Positions 54,055-63,581 are shown, counted from the stretch's first letter. The stretch: 64,000 bases of DNA from Gimesia sp. (GCF_040219335.1 NZ_JAVJSQ010000028.1:151162-215161); one strand, 5' to 3'. The notes: a model not told the origin generated them from the sequence alone. Translations and numbers: made by a program.

Positions 54055-55425
54055 CCGCAGCAGGTGATGATAATGCTGCGCAAACCGGTGCGATTCGTCG
54101 CGGACGTATTGCAACAGTCTTAAGCCGTAGGAATGCCGGCTCAGGCGGCGGGGTTCGACTTCGCCCGGGACGTAGACCTCTTCTTCGCGTTTGGCCAGGG
54201 AGATTGTGAACGGGGGCTCGACTCCCAATTCACGCATCGCGGTCATCGCGGCATTGAGCTGGCCTTTACCGCCGTCAATCAGCAGGATGTCGGGGAACGA
54301 TTCCCCCTCCTGGTGCAGTCGCCGGATGCGTCGGCTGACCACTTCGCGGATCGAGGCGAAGTCGTCGATCCCTTTGACGGTGCGAATCTTGAACCGCTTG
54401 TAGCCATGCTTGAAGGGGAGCCCGTCGATGAACTGCACCAGGCTGGCCACCGTTTCGCCCCCCTGCAGGTGCGCGATGTCGACTCCCTCGATCCGCCGCG
54501 GCAGTTCAGCCAGGCCGAAGACTTTCTTCAACCCCTGCATGCCTTTCTTCGGGTCGATGTAAAACACCTCGGGTTGCGCATGGTCTTCCAGGTTGCCCCG
54601 CAGGTTGATGTTGTCCAGCAGCTCGATTTCATCCCGCAGCCGGGCCGCTTTTTCGTAGAGTCGCTGTTCGGACGCCGCCAGCATCTCCTTCCGCATCTCT
54701 TTCAGCAGCCGGTCCTTCTTGCCGTCCAGAAACAGCTTCAGCTTGTTGATGTCCTTGCGGTAGTCCTCTTTGCTGATCCGCAGATTGCAGGGCGCCGTGC
54801 ACTGATTGATGCTGTGCAGCAGACAGGGGCGGAACCAGCGCCACTTTTCGTCCCCCTCATCGATGTCCAGCGAACAGTTGCGGAACCGGAAGATCTTCTG
54901 CAGCACCGTGATCGCCCCCCGCAGCTGTTTCGCGTTGGTGAAGGGGCCGTAGAGCTTCGTCCCTTTGCTCTGCGGTGTGCGGGTGAATTCGACGCGGGGG
55001 AAATCTTCGCGGGTGGTGATCTCCAGGTAGGGGAACGTCTTGTCGTCTTTGAGTTCGGAATTGAAGCGGGGCCGAATATCCTTGATCAGCCGCGCTTCGA
55101 GCAGCAGGGCGTCGACCTCGGTCTCGGTCTCCAGATAATCGATGTCCGCGATTTCGGTTACCAGTTCCGCCGTCCTGCGTTCGACCGCTGCTGCCTGCGT
55201 GAAATAACTCGACGCACGGCTTTTGAGGTTCACCGCTTTTCCCACATAAATCACACGTCCCTGCGCATCCTTCATCAGGTACACACCCGGTGTGGTCGGA
55301 AACGTACGCACTTTCTCGTGGGGTGTCTGCGGAGTCTCCCCGCTCGACGCGGACGTCGTTTCAACGGTGGGAGTTTCTTCTGGAGGCTGGGGGTCTGAAT
55401 CAGACACGAAATCAGATTCCTGCAA
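54031..55425 (-). CDS. uvrC: Excinuclease ABC subunit C, short form
   Basis: Dual-incision nuclease of nucleotide excision repair. A GIY-YIG domain ('TTPGVYLMKDAQGRVIYVGKAVNLKSRASSYF', about residues 43-74), a four-Cys cluster region ('FRNCSLDI..FRPCLLHSINQCTAPC'), a UvrB-binding UVR helix pair ('RLYEKAARLRDEIELLDNI') and an RNase-H-like domain ('EGVDIAHLQGGETVASLVQF', 'LLIDGGKGQLNAAMTAM', 'RDESHRFAQHYHHLLRKK') are present. At 464 aa it lacks the C-terminal helix-hairpin-helix region of E. coli UvrC (610 aa). The stop lies in the 24-bp repeat, and the sequence past the other repeat copy is not uvrC-like, so the short end predates the insertion. Confidence 0.95.
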   Translation of the reverse strand: MQESDFVSDSDPQPPEETPTVETTSASSGETPQTPHEKVRTFPTTPGVYLMKDAQGRVIYVGKAVNLKSRASSYFTQAAAVERRTAELVTEIADIDYLETETEVDALLLEARLIKDIRPRFNSELKDDKTFPYLEITTREDFPRVEFTRTPQSKGTKLYGPFTNAKQLRGAITVLQKIFRFRNCSLDIDEGDEKWRWFRPCLLHSINQCTAPCNLRISKEDYRKDINKLKLFLDGKKDRLLKEMRKEMLAASEQRLYEKAARLRDEIELLDNINLRGNLEDHAQPEVFYIDPKKGMQGLKKVFGLAELPRRIEGVDIAHLQGGETVASLVQFIDGLPFKHGYKRFKIRTVKGIDDFASIREVVSRRIRRLHQEGESFPDILLIDGGKGQLNAAMTAMRELGVEPPFTISLAKREEEVYVPGEVEPRRLSRHSYGLRLLQYVRDESHRFAQHYHHLLRKKSHFDE

Positions 55426-55486
55426 ACGCGGGGTGACAGTTCGAATGGATCGCGGACTAAACGATTATAGAAGCGGCGTCATGAAA

Positions 55487-56602
55487 TCAGAAGAGGCTAT
55501 TTTCCTCGATCATCCGTTTCACGACTTCCCGTTTATCATTGGTCTCTTCCATGATGGCCAACTGCCGCTTGGCACCGGAGTTATGAACCAGATCGTAGAT
55601 CCGCTGTAATTCGTCCGTACACTCCAGGCGCTCCGACATCGGAGAGACCAGGTCGACCAGGTGCGTCGTCGAATCAATCACCGAATACAGCTGGTAACTG
55701 TCGCTGTTGACCAGGCTCGCATCGATGCCGTAGCGGGTCGCCCGCCACTTGTTCTGCTGCACCATCATCGGGTGATGCTGCAACTGGTAGGCGCCTTCGT
55801 CGATTTCATCCGAAATGCATTTCACCAGGCACTGCACGAACGCGGCGATCGACAGTACCTGCTCCAGGTTGGCCGGCATGTCGCACACGCGGATCTCCAC
55901 GGTGCCGAAATTATGATGCGGGCGGATGTCCCACCAGATTTCGCGGATCGTATTGATGAAGCCCGTGCTGATCAGGTGGTTGATCAGCCACGTGTATTCG
56001 CTGTAGTTCCGCATGTTCGGCGGCAGCCCCGCGGTCGGCAGGCCTTCCATGATTTTGGAACGGTTCGAATGCAGACCCGTGTTGCGGTTCTCCCAGAACG
56101 GCGAGTTCGACGAGAGTGCCAGCAGCAGTGGCAGGTAACGCAGCATCCGGTCGCAGACCATCACCGCTTTGTCGCCCGAATCAACGCCCACATGCACGTG
56201 CAGGCCGAAGGTCACCAGGCGGCGGGCCACGTCCTGCATCAGTTCCACGAGTTCGTAATAACGATCGTTGACCGTTATCTTCTGATCCCGCCAGGAAGAG
56301 AAGGGGTGCGTCGCGGCCCAGAACAGCTTCAGCCCCAGCTCGTCGGCGACATTGGTTACCGCTTCCAGTTTGCGTGTCAGATCTTTGCGGACATCACTCA
56401 CCGTCCGACAGACGCCCGTGTTGATCTCCAGGTAGCTCTGCATCAGCTCCGGTTTGATCGACTGGCCCATTCCCTCGGGCAGACCACTTAACAGTTCCGA
56501 AACTGAATTCGAAAGGGCAAACGTCTCCGCATCGACGAGCTGCAGTTCCAGTTCCACACCCAGGGTCGGGTAATCGTTACGGGCAAAAGAGAGGGTCCCC
56601 AT
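55487..56602 (-). CDS. Carboxylate-amine ligase, glutamate-cysteine ligase type 2 (YbdK-like)
   Basis: 371 aa. Family features are 'YPTLGVELELQLVDAETFALSNSVSELL', 'IKPELMQSYLEINTGVCRTVSDVRKDL', 'LFWAATHPFSSWRDQKITVNDRYYELVELMQDVARRLVTFGLHVHVGVDSGDKAV' and 'SSNSPFWENRNTGLHSNRSKI'. YbdK-type enzymes form a gamma-glutamyl bond weakly in vitro, and their physiological substrate is uncertain. Cytoplasmic. The M20D amidohydrolase lies immediately upstream with four bases between, so the two are co-transcribed and could form a make-and-break pair for amides. Confidence 0.92.
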   Translation of the reverse strand: MGTLSFARNDYPTLGVELELQLVDAETFALSNSVSELLSGLPEGMGQSIKPELMQSYLEINTGVCRTVSDVRKDLTRKLEAVTNVADELGLKLFWAATHPFSSWRDQKITVNDRYYELVELMQDVARRLVTFGLHVHVGVDSGDKAVMVCDRMLRYLPLLLALSSNSPFWENRNTGLHSNRSKIMEGLPTAGLPPNMRNYSEYTWLINHLISTGFINTIREIWWDIRPHHNFGTVEIRVCDMPANLEQVLSIAAFVQCLVKCISDEIDEGAYQLQHHPMMVQQNKWRATRYGIDASLVNSDSYQLYSVIDSTTHLVDLVSPMSERLECTDELQRIYDLVHNSGAKRQLAIMEETNDKREVVKRMIEENSLF

Positions 56603-56606
56603 CGTA

Positions 56607-57884
56607 CTAATTCCCTTTTTGGATGAGTTGCGGGTTGAGAGAAAGCAGCAGGGCAGCCTGCAGTAAGATGCGACTTCCTATTTTAAGCACACGCTCATCG
56701 ATATCGAAATAGGGAGAATGCAAAAACACGGTTTTTTGATCGGGACGGGCACACCCCAGTCGCAACATCGAACCGGGGACATGCTGCAGATAAATGGAAA
56801 AATCTTCACCACCCATGCTGGGCAGATCGATCAGACCGACCTGTTCCATCCCCAGCACGTCGATCGACGCCTGTTCCAGGGCAGCCGAAATCGTTTTGTC
56901 ATTCACGACCGCAGGCAGGGGTGATTTGAACAACACCTCGATCCGGGTATTCGTACTCTGAGCGACGCCGCTGGCGATATTCTGAATCCGATTGTGCAGG
57001 ACTTCGCGCGCCTGGTCGTTCGTGGAACGCAGGCTCCCTTTCAGTTCCGCAATTTCGGGAATCACATTCGGTGCCAGCCCCGAGGAGATCTGACCAATGG
57101 TAAATACCGCCGGCATGCGTGAGTCGATCGAACGGGGCAGGTTCTGATACAGGCTCGAAATCAGTTGGGCTGCCGTGGTGATCGGATCATTTCCATGATG
57201 CGGACGGGCAGCATGTCCGCCGCGACCATGAATTTCAAAATGGACTTCATCGCAGAACGCCGTCATCACGCCATAGCGGATGTTCGCCGTTCCCGCCTGG
57301 ATTTCCGGATCCATGTGCAGCCCGATGATCGCACTCACCCCTTCCAGTGCCCCTTGTTCCACCATCCAGCGGGCGCCCATGCAGATCTCTTCCGCCGGTT
57401 GAAAAATGAACCGCAGCCGTAATCCCTGGCCCGGCCATTCGCTCTCGAACAGCTCCTTCACCCGACCCGCAGCGAGTGCCACGCCCAGGGCAATCGACGT
57501 GTGAGCATCATGACCGCACAGGTGACCTACGCCTGGATTATGCGAGCAGTAATCGACCTCTTTGAGGTCCGTGATCCGCAGCGCATCAATGTCGGCCCGA
57601 ATCGCGATCAGCGGTGCGTCCTCGGCCGGCGTTCCCAGCGTCATGTCGGCGACCACGCCGATGTCGTTATTCATCAGCCGCGGTTCGAGGCCGATCTCCC
57701 GCAGCGTGTTGCAGATCAGTTGCGAAGTCTCTTTTTCTTCCCCGCTGATTTCCGGTTTCTGATGCAGTGTGCGTCGTGTTTGAATGAGTGTTGGCTCGAG
57801 CTCGTCCAACTCCTCATGCAGTTGTTTCGTAAGTGATTGATAAAAGGCTCGGCTTTCCGTCTGATCTATTGAGAATGAGGCCAC
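56607..57884 (-). CDS. M20D amidohydrolase (hippurate hydrolase/IAA-amino-acid hydrolase-like)
   Basis: 425 aa from the GTG at 57884, which has GGAG six bases upstream; an open frame continues 58 codons further but its translation is implausible. Metal and catalytic residues are in 'CGHDAHTSIALGVALAA', 'FQPAEEICMGARWMVEQG', 'GLHMDPEIQAGTANIRYG' and 'SMGGEDFSIYLQHVPGSMLRLG'; 'RGGHAARPHHGNDPITTAAQLI' is the lid-domain signature. Hydrolyses N-acyl amino acids or similar amides. First gene of a pair with the YbdK-like ligase. Confidence 0.9.
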   Translation of the reverse strand: MASFSIDQTESRAFYQSLTKQLHEELDELEPTLIQTRRTLHQKPEISGEEKETSQLICNTLREIGLEPRLMNNDIGVVADMTLGTPAEDAPLIAIRADIDALRITDLKEVDYCSHNPGVGHLCGHDAHTSIALGVALAAGRVKELFESEWPGQGLRLRFIFQPAEEICMGARWMVEQGALEGVSAIIGLHMDPEIQAGTANIRYGVMTAFCDEVHFEIHGRGGHAARPHHGNDPITTAAQLISSLYQNLPRSIDSRMPAVFTIGQISSGLAPNVIPEIAELKGSLRSTNDQAREVLHNRIQNIASGVAQSTNTRIEVLFKSPLPAVVNDKTISAALEQASIDVLGMEQVGLIDLPSMGGEDFSIYLQHVPGSMLRLGCARPDQKTVFLHSPYFDIDERVLKIGSRILLQAALLLSLNPQLIQKGN

Positions 57885-58108
57885 TGAGTACTCCGCGTCG
57901 TTGCCATGATGCCGACAGACCGTCTGCGCGACAGCCGATGAATCATGGGCTGATATGAAAAAGCATTTATTTGTACTTCTTATTTTAATGAAGTTAAGGT
58001 TATCATAAAGGCAGAAGCAGAAAATTAAGCGTCCTAAATAATTATTGGAAACCGCCACACCGAATTTCTGCGACCGAATCGACCACAGCGAATTTAGGAA
58101 TCAGTAAC

Positions 58109-59638
58109 ATGAAAGAGATTGATGCAGATCGCCGGAATCTGTTGAAAGGGGCCGTCGCGACATCGCTGGCTTCACTCGCCGGAAACTTCTCACTCAACAG
58201 TGCCCATGCTGCGAAAGCAGACCCCGATTTAATTCATCGGGAAAACCTCAAAGAAGGATCCACCGACTGGCAGCTCACCCGCGTCATGCTCGACAGCCGC
58301 AACGGTTTTCGTTCATCCAAGATTGAAGGCTACTGTTCGAAGCAGAGCGTCGCCGCCGGCGAGCCGATCGACATCATGGTCTCCACCCGACCGGCGCAAG
58401 AGTTCAAAATCGAAATCTTCCGCACCGGCTATTACGGCGGTCGCGGTGCCCGGCTGATGACCACACTCGGCCCGTTCGAGGGCAAACCGCAGCCCGTTCC
58501 AAAGCCAGGTAAAAAGAATCTGCACGAATGCCATTGGGACTCCGCGGTCACACTGACGATTCCCGATGACTGGCCCAGCGGCGTCTATCTGGGCCGGCTC
58601 TCCACGCTCAAAGACAAGACCGGCCACGGCTACTGGCAGAGCTATGTCGTCTTCATCGTCAAAGATGATCGACCCGCGGACATCCTCTTCCAGTGTTCCG
58701 ATAACACCTGGCAGGCTTACAACAAGTGGCCCAGTAACTATTCGGTTTACACGCATCCTAAAGGGAATCAGGGGCCCTGGGCTGACGTCAGCTTTGACCG
58801 TCCCTACGCCAAGTATGCCCAGATCTATGAGAATCCGCAGTCACTCGGTTCCGGGGAATGGCTCTGCTTTGAATTCCCCTTCGCCTACTGGCTGGAGAAA
58901 CATGGTTACGATGTGACCTACTGCTCCAACAGTGATATGATCACCCCCGATCACGGACTGAAATGTAAGTCGTTCCTCTCGGTGGGCCACGATGAATACT
59001 GGGATATTCGCCAGTACGAGTCGGCGGTCAAAATGCGCGACGCGGGCGTGAACCTGCTCTTCTTCTCTGGTAATTCCGTCTGTTGGGTCACACCGCTGAT
59101 GAACAGCACCGACGGGCGTCCCAAACGGATCATGTTCCGCGGTGGTCCTTACGGCGGAAAATATAAATACGCCGAAGACCGTGAGCGAGACAACGGCCCC
59201 TTCCCGCACCGCGGTCCCGACGAAGGTTACCTGATGGGATCCCGTAATGTTGATCCGGTCAACGGGGGCGGCGACTGGGTCTGCGAACTGCCCGACCACT
59301 GGATCTTCGCAGGGACGGGCATGAAAAAGGGCGACTCGATTCCCGGTCTCATCGGCTGGGAATATCACGGCGATCCGCCCCAGGATATTCCCGGACTCGA
59401 AGTCGTGGCTAAGGGAACCGCCCTGCAGGGAGGTGTGAATCCACAAGAGTGGACCGCTACGATTTACCCCGGCCCGAAGAACAACTTCGTGTTTAACGCC
59501 TCGACCATCTTCTGGTGCCAGGATCTTTCCAGCCCGCCCGGGCACATGCTTCCCTGGTCACACTGGTCCCGACCGCACGGACCCGATGAACGTGTGCAGC
59601 GAATTACACACAACATCATCCGCCGCGCGATCTCCTGA
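58109..59638 (+). CDS. Tat-exported N,N-dimethylformamidase beta-subunit-like protein
   Basis: 509 aa. Tat motif 'DRRNLLKGAVATSLASLAGNFSLNSAHAA' is followed by the DMFase large-subunit-like domain: 'IEIFRTGYYGGRGARLMTTLGPF', 'CHWDSAVTLTIPDDWPSGVYLGRLSTLKDKTGHGYWQSYVVFIVKDD', 'QCSDNTWQAYNKWP', 'YDVTYCSNSDM' and 'FLSVGHDEYWDIRQYESAVKMRDAGVNLLFFSGNSVCW'. The true enzyme is a cytoplasmic iron amidohydrolase with a small subunit; no such partner is here, so export and missing partner suggest another substrate. AGGA nine bases upstream of ATG. Confidence 0.85.
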   Translation: MKEIDADRRNLLKGAVATSLASLAGNFSLNSAHAAKADPDLIHRENLKEGSTDWQLTRVMLDSRNGFRSSKIEGYCSKQSVAAGEPIDIMVSTRPAQEFKIEIFRTGYYGGRGARLMTTLGPFEGKPQPVPKPGKKNLHECHWDSAVTLTIPDDWPSGVYLGRLSTLKDKTGHGYWQSYVVFIVKDDRPADILFQCSDNTWQAYNKWPSNYSVYTHPKGNQGPWADVSFDRPYAKYAQIYENPQSLGSGEWLCFEFPFAYWLEKHGYDVTYCSNSDMITPDHGLKCKSFLSVGHDEYWDIRQYESAVKMRDAGVNLLFFSGNSVCWVTPLMNSTDGRPKRIMFRGGPYGGKYKYAEDRERDNGPFPHRGPDEGYLMGSRNVDPVNGGGDWVCELPDHWIFAGTGMKKGDSIPGLIGWEYHGDPPQDIPGLEVVAKGTALQGGVNPQEWTATIYPGPKNNFVFNASTIFWCQDLSSPPGHMLPWSHWSRPHGPDERVQRITHNIIRRAIS

Positions 59639-59662
59639 AGCAGAGCGAACGCCAGCCTCACA

Positions 59663-59690
59663 ACGCCCCGTTTTTACGGGGCGTTTTTTT
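59663..59690 (+). terminator. Rho-independent terminator
   Basis: Stem ACGCCCCG / CGGGGCGT with loop TTTTTA and a run of seven T, starting 25 bases past the formamidase-like gene. A textbook terminator. Confidence 0.93.
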
Positions 59691-60172
59691 ATGCACCGCG
59701 GTTCTTCGAATAAGATTGACCAGAACTTCAAACAAAACTCACGAAATCTTCTTGCTGCGGCGAAATGGCTCGTTTTTAAGCACCGAAGAGTGCCAGGAAA
59801 TTGTCCTGAACACCCTGGTGGAATAGCTTGGGGTTCGGTTGTAAGTGTCTTTTAGAAAAGTGGTTATGAGTTGGCGTGAGTGACCTTGAGACCACGAAAT
59901 GCAGTACACATTTTTTCAAAATAAGAGTGCGCTCTGCTACCCGGTATTTACCGGCGCTTCATTAAATCTTTCAACAGGCCGGGTATAACAAACCACGTTT
60001 ACAGGCTGAGTTCCCGCTCATTCCGGTTGTGCTGCCTGCACTCTCCCAACCCGCCGCCGCAGTTTCTGGAACATCAGCAATTTCACTGCCTGGCTCGCAG
60101 ACTGATTCACTCCGGTGGAGATAACACCTCCGGTTTTGTTATTGCTTTATCCCGTTTATGTGAGGAAACCGA
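59691..60172. other. Intergenic region before the DUF1559 gene
   Basis: About 480 bases without a gene I can support. The 3' half should hold the DUF1559 promoter, and GAGGAA lies five bases before its start. Nothing else stands out apart from an inverted ACCCGGT / ACCGG pair near 59940-59960. Confidence 0.4.
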
Positions 60173-61117
60173 ATGTTACCCAACGCCCACGCACCCCGAC
60201 GACGCACCGGCTTCACCCTGATTGAGCTGCTGGTCGTCATCGCGATTATTGCCATTCTGATCGCCTTGCTCCTGCCCGCCGTTCAGCAGGCACGCGAAGC
60301 CGCCCGTCGCTCACAATGTAAAAACAATCTCAAGCAGCTCGCCATCGGCATGCACAACTACCACGATGTCCACGGTCTGCTCCCCTTCGGCTGGGATCAG
60401 CGCGGGGCCGGTTGGAGTGCCATGATTCTGCCCATGATCGATCGGGCCAATATTTACAACACGCTCATCTTCCAGGAATCAGGCGACGGTAACTGGGACT
60501 CCGGCTCTGCCAACACCACCGCTGCCAGCACCTATCTCCCCGTACTCGTCTGTCCCAGTGCTCCCATCAAAAAACACTACAGCTTCAACGGCATCCCGAA
60601 CCGGGCCCCCTCGACTTACCTCGGGAACTCCGGCTCAGAAGCATCTTCGGATGATGAATCGACCAAAATTTCAGGTACCAAGTCGCTGGAAGATACCACG
60701 CAGAACGGTCTGTTCTACGCCTGCAGCAGCGTCGTACTCCGCGATATCAAAGATGGAACCTCCAATACCTTCATGCTCGGCGAAACACAGACGGACATCG
60801 AGTTCGGCAAAGACGGGCAGTCCATGGACCACTGGATCATCGGTTCTCCCCAGACCGATCCCTGCGGCTGCAACAACGGCACAGGCGGAACGGAGTTCAC
60901 CGAATTCGTCGGCTCAGCCTATCCCCGGATGAATGCCCGTCGTACCGAACCGACCGTCAGCGGACATCTGATGGAACTTTCTTATGGCAGCTGGCACGTC
61001 GGGGGCGGACACATGGCCTATGCGGATGGCTCGGTTCATTTCCTCTCGGAAAATATGGATCTGAACGTCTACCGCGGCCTGGCTACACGCAATGGCCGGG
61101 AAGTTGTGACTCCGTAA
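60173..61117 (+). CDS. DUF1559 prepilin-like protein (H-X9-DG)
   Basis: 314 aa. N-terminal type II/IV prepilin motif '[40 protein letters not shown]' with cleavage expected after Gly13 and Glu18 (mature position 5) present. C-terminal DUF1559 end contains '[34 protein letters not shown]', the H-X9-DG signature. Other typical stretches are '[19 protein letters not shown]' and '[16 protein letters not shown]'. Planctomycetes carry many such proteins, thought to be pseudopilins or surface proteins. Followed after 35 bases by a small lipoprotein gene, a common partner. Confidence 0.95.
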   Translation: MLPNAHAPRRRTGFTLIELLVVIAIIAILIALLLPAVQQAREAARRSQCKNNLKQLAIGMHNYHDVHGLLPFGWDQRGAGWSAMILPMIDRANIYNTLIFQESGDGNWDSGSANTTAASTYLPVLVCPSAPIKKHYSFNGIPNRAPSTYLGNSGSEASSDDESTKISGTKSLEDTTQNGLFYACSSVVLRDIKDGTSNTFMLGETQTDIEFGKDGQSMDHWIIGSPQTDPCGCNNGTGGTEFTEFVGSAYPRMNARRTEPTVSGHLMELSYGSWHVGGGHMAYADGSVHFLSENMDLNVYRGLATRNGREVVTP

Positions 61118-61152
61118 CATCCAATGCTGATTGATTTTAAAGGTGATCTCTG

Positions 61153-61632
61153 ATGAAACAGTTTCTAATTTCCGGTCGCGCAGTTCGCATGCTGGCGACC
61201 CTTTGTCTGCTCAGCGCAACGGTTGGCTGTGGCGGTTCGATCCATCCCGATTACAGCCAGCTCGGTCTGGTCGATGTCTCCGGAACCGTGACCCTCGACG
61301 GACAGCCTCTTTCGGGGGCCGAGGTTGCCTTCGAAGCTCCCGATGGCACTTATTCCGCGGGGGTGACGGACTCCAGCGGGAATTTCGAACTGATGTTCAA
61401 CACTGAAAAGTCCGGTTGTCTGACCGGTGAAAAAACGGTCCGCATTCGGATGGCGGGGACTCCCGAAGGCATGGGAGAAGCACCCGACGATGCAGGGAAC
61501 TCGGATGAAGGGGGCAAGCAGAAAGCGGCTCCCGGCAAGATCCCCGCGGCGTACAATCAAGACTCGACCCTCAAAGCGACTGTCGACGCCGATCACACCT
61601 CGTTCCAGTTCGATCTCAAAAGCAATCCCTGA
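61153..61632 (+). CDS. Small lipoprotein with carboxypeptidase-regulatory-like domain
   Basis: 159 aa. Lipobox near residues 22-26 (ATVGCGG) and a beta-sandwich domain 'VDVSGTVTLDGQPLSGAEVAFEAPDGTYSAGVTDSSGNFEL' typical of the planctomycete transthyretin-like/carboxypeptidase-regulatory fold, followed by a low-complexity acidic segment and a terminal 'FQFDL' strand. This protein type often follows DUF1559 genes, as here. Likely exported and anchored; function unknown. Confidence 0.85.
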   Translation: MKQFLISGRAVRMLATLCLLSATVGCGGSIHPDYSQLGLVDVSGTVTLDGQPLSGAEVAFEAPDGTYSAGVTDSSGNFELMFNTEKSGCLTGEKTVRIRMAGTPEGMGEAPDDAGNSDEGGKQKAAPGKIPAAYNQDSTLKATVDADHTSFQFDLKSNP

Positions 61633-61668
61633 GATTTGAAGTTCACTGAAGCGATGCGTACAAAAAAA

Positions 61669-61703
61669 ACAGGCTGTGGCACCCGGGAAGTGCCACAGCC
61701 TGT
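61669..61703. terminator. Bidirectional terminator between lipoprotein gene and rpiB
   Basis: 13-bp perfect stem ACAGGCTGTGGCA / TGCCACAGCCTGT with nine-base loop, A run on the left and T-rich flank on the right, in a convergent gap. It would end both transcripts. Confidence 0.9.
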
Positions 61704-61708
61704 TTGTA

Positions 61709-62170
61709 TTACTCGTCCAGTTTTTCGATACGTCTCTGGTGACGTCCCCCTTCAAAGGAGGTGCTCAGCCAGATATCGATGATCTCATACACGTCGTGCA
61801 TCGAGACCATGCGTTCGCCCAGCGAGATCATATTCGCATTGTTGTGCTGTCGTGCCAGTCGGGCTGACTTCTCGTTCCAGCACAACGCACACCGCACCCC
61901 TTTGACCCGGTTGGCGGCAATCGCTTCGCCATTTCCTGATCCTCCCAGCACAATACCTCGCTCGAACTCACCTGCAGCCACCGCTTTGGCGGCGGGGAAG
62001 ATAAAGTCCGGGTAATCGACTGACTCGGTCGAATCGGTGCCGAAATCTTCGACCTGGTAGCCCTGTTGCGTCAGGTATTCGATGATTCGTCGTTTGTAGC
62101 GATAACCGGCGTGGTCGGAGGCAACGACAATTTTTTTAACAGGTTCTTCTGAAGGTACTGGAGCGGTCAT
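61709..62170 (-). CDS. rpiB: Ribose-5-phosphate isomerase B
   Basis: 153-aa enzyme interconverting ribose 5-phosphate and ribulose 5-phosphate. Family motifs 'KIVVASDHAGYRYKRRIIEYL', 'VEDFGTDSTESVDYPDF', 'GIVLGGSGNGEAIAANRVKGVRCALCW' and 'RQHNNANMISLGERM'. The E. coli-type catalytic Cys of the GTGIG loop is replaced by the 'GGSGNGE' form, as in mycobacterial RpiB where a Glu is the base. Cytoplasmic. The N-terminal tail is 10 residues longer than usual. Confidence 0.95.
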   Translation of the reverse strand: MTAPVPSEEPVKKIVVASDHAGYRYKRRIIEYLTQQGYQVEDFGTDSTESVDYPDFIFPAAKAVAAGEFERGIVLGGSGNGEAIAANRVKGVRCALCWNEKSARLARQHNNANMISLGERMVSMHDVYEIIDIWLSTSFEGGRHQRRIEKLDE

Positions 62171-62318
62171 GCGTTTGAAATTCTAGTGTCGAGCAATCGT
62201 GCAGGGGCGCTCTTCGGACGCGTCGGGCAGGGATCTCACACAACAGAGACCGCAGTGCCCGCTCACATCGGCAGGGAACGCCGGATCAAATAAAAAGGGT
62301 TAACTGTGAATCGAGGTC

Positions 62319-63581
62319 TTACTTCCCAATCCGGTAGAGTTGTGATTTCGTGCGAATCAGCAGCGTGTCGCCGGCGACGGCGTAAGACGCCAGTGTCGGC
62401 TCTTTCAGGTGATTGCGGCTGATCTCTTTATAGGTTGTTCCGGGAGCGATAATCGTGGTTTCCCCCTCTTCGCTCTGGAAATAAATCTTGCCATCTGCGA
62501 ACAGCGGAGATGCAGAATAGTTACCACCCACGCGTTCTTTCCAGTGTAGTTTGCCGGTTTTGGCGTCAAAACACTGGGCAATCCCTTTGTCACTCACTGT
62601 ATACAGTTCGTCGCCCACGACCAGCAGGGAAGGCGTATGCGGAATCTGGTTCTTGTTGGACCAGGCCAGATGCGTTTCCGTCACATCCCCCTTACCGTCC
62701 GGACGAATCGCCAGCAGAGTGGGGCGGTCGTAACTGGTCGTCACGAAGATCAGACCATGACTGTAAATCGGGCGGGGGATGACGGAGTAACCGGTGTAAT
62801 CCAGGTGCCAGATCTCTTTGCCGTCCTTAGGAGAATGTCCCGAGATCACATCGGTGCCCGGGGCCACAATCTGTTCTTCCCCGTTTACGGTAATCAGCAG
62901 CGGCGTGGCGAACGAAAACTTTTTCCGGCCATCGACATTCCGTTCCACCTTCCAGGCGATCTCGCCCGTCTTGCGATCCAGGGCGGCGATGAAGTTGGAA
63001 CCTTTACCGTCGCAGATCACAACCAGTTTATCGTCGACCAGGATCGGCGATCCTCCGTTGCCGTGTTGCATCTCATATTTGAGGGCATTTGTCTTCCAGA
63101 TCACGTCTCCGTCCAATGTCAGGCAGGCGGTGCCGTGCGTACCGAAATGCACGTAGAGCACTTTACCGTCTGAAATCGGTGTCGGGCTGGCGTGGCTGTT
63201 CTTCTTATGAATCCGTTGTGCGGTTTCTTTGGTTTCCTGGAAGATCTCGTTATCCCAGAGAATCTTCCCCGACTCCAGATCCAGGCAGACGACCCGCAGC
63301 GACTGTTCGGGCATGGGGCCATTCCCCTCGGGGACGGCCGTGGTAACAAACACTTTCTCGCCAACAATAATCGGAGATGACCAGCCGACGCCGGGAATAT
63401 TGGTATTCCACAGCACATGTTCGGTCGGGCTCCAGGCGGTCGGCAGCGATGTCTGGGAAGAATGTCCCTGGCCGGTCGGACCACGAAATTCAAACCAGTC
63501 CTCAGCTGAGAGCAGGGCAGGGGCAGCGATTACAGAGACGGTTGAGAGTACGCAGAGAGAAATAATTCGGGAAACACTCAC
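62319..63581 (-). CDS. Exported PQQ-like beta-propeller protein
   Basis: 420 aa with signal peptide (IISLCVLSTVSVIAAPALLSA). Repeats such as 'VVCLDLESGKILWDNEIF', 'IAALDRKTGEIAWKVERN', 'PKDGKEIWHLDYTG' and 'FDAKTGKLHWKERVGGNYSASPLFADGKIYFQSEEGETTII' are the PQQ/BamB-type beta-propeller blades. 'DWFEFRGPTGQGHSSQTSLPTAWSPTEHVLWNTNIPG' is the standard planctomycete N-terminus of this group. Probably a periplasmic propeller without bound PQQ; function unknown. Confidence 0.92.
   Translation of the reverse strand: MSVSRIISLCVLSTVSVIAAPALLSAEDWFEFRGPTGQGHSSQTSLPTAWSPTEHVLWNTNIPGVGWSSPIIVGEKVFVTTAVPEGNGPMPEQSLRVVCLDLESGKILWDNEIFQETKETAQRIHKKNSHASPTPISDGKVLYVHFGTHGTACLTLDGDVIWKTNALKYEMQHGNGGSPILVDDKLVVICDGKGSNFIAALDRKTGEIAWKVERNVDGRKKFSFATPLLITVNGEEQIVAPGTDVISGHSPKDGKEIWHLDYTGYSVIPRPIYSHGLIFVTTSYDRPTLLAIRPDGKGDVTETHLAWSNKNQIPHTPSLLVVGDELYTVSDKGIAQCFDAKTGKLHWKERVGGNYSASPLFADGKIYFQSEEGETTIIAPGTTYKEISRNHLKEPTLASYAVAGDTLLIRTKSQLYRIGK

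Noticed and set aside
54133..55398. A 421-codon plus-strand open frame
   Set aside because: Antisense shadow of uvrC, whose protein motifs are unambiguous on the minus strand.
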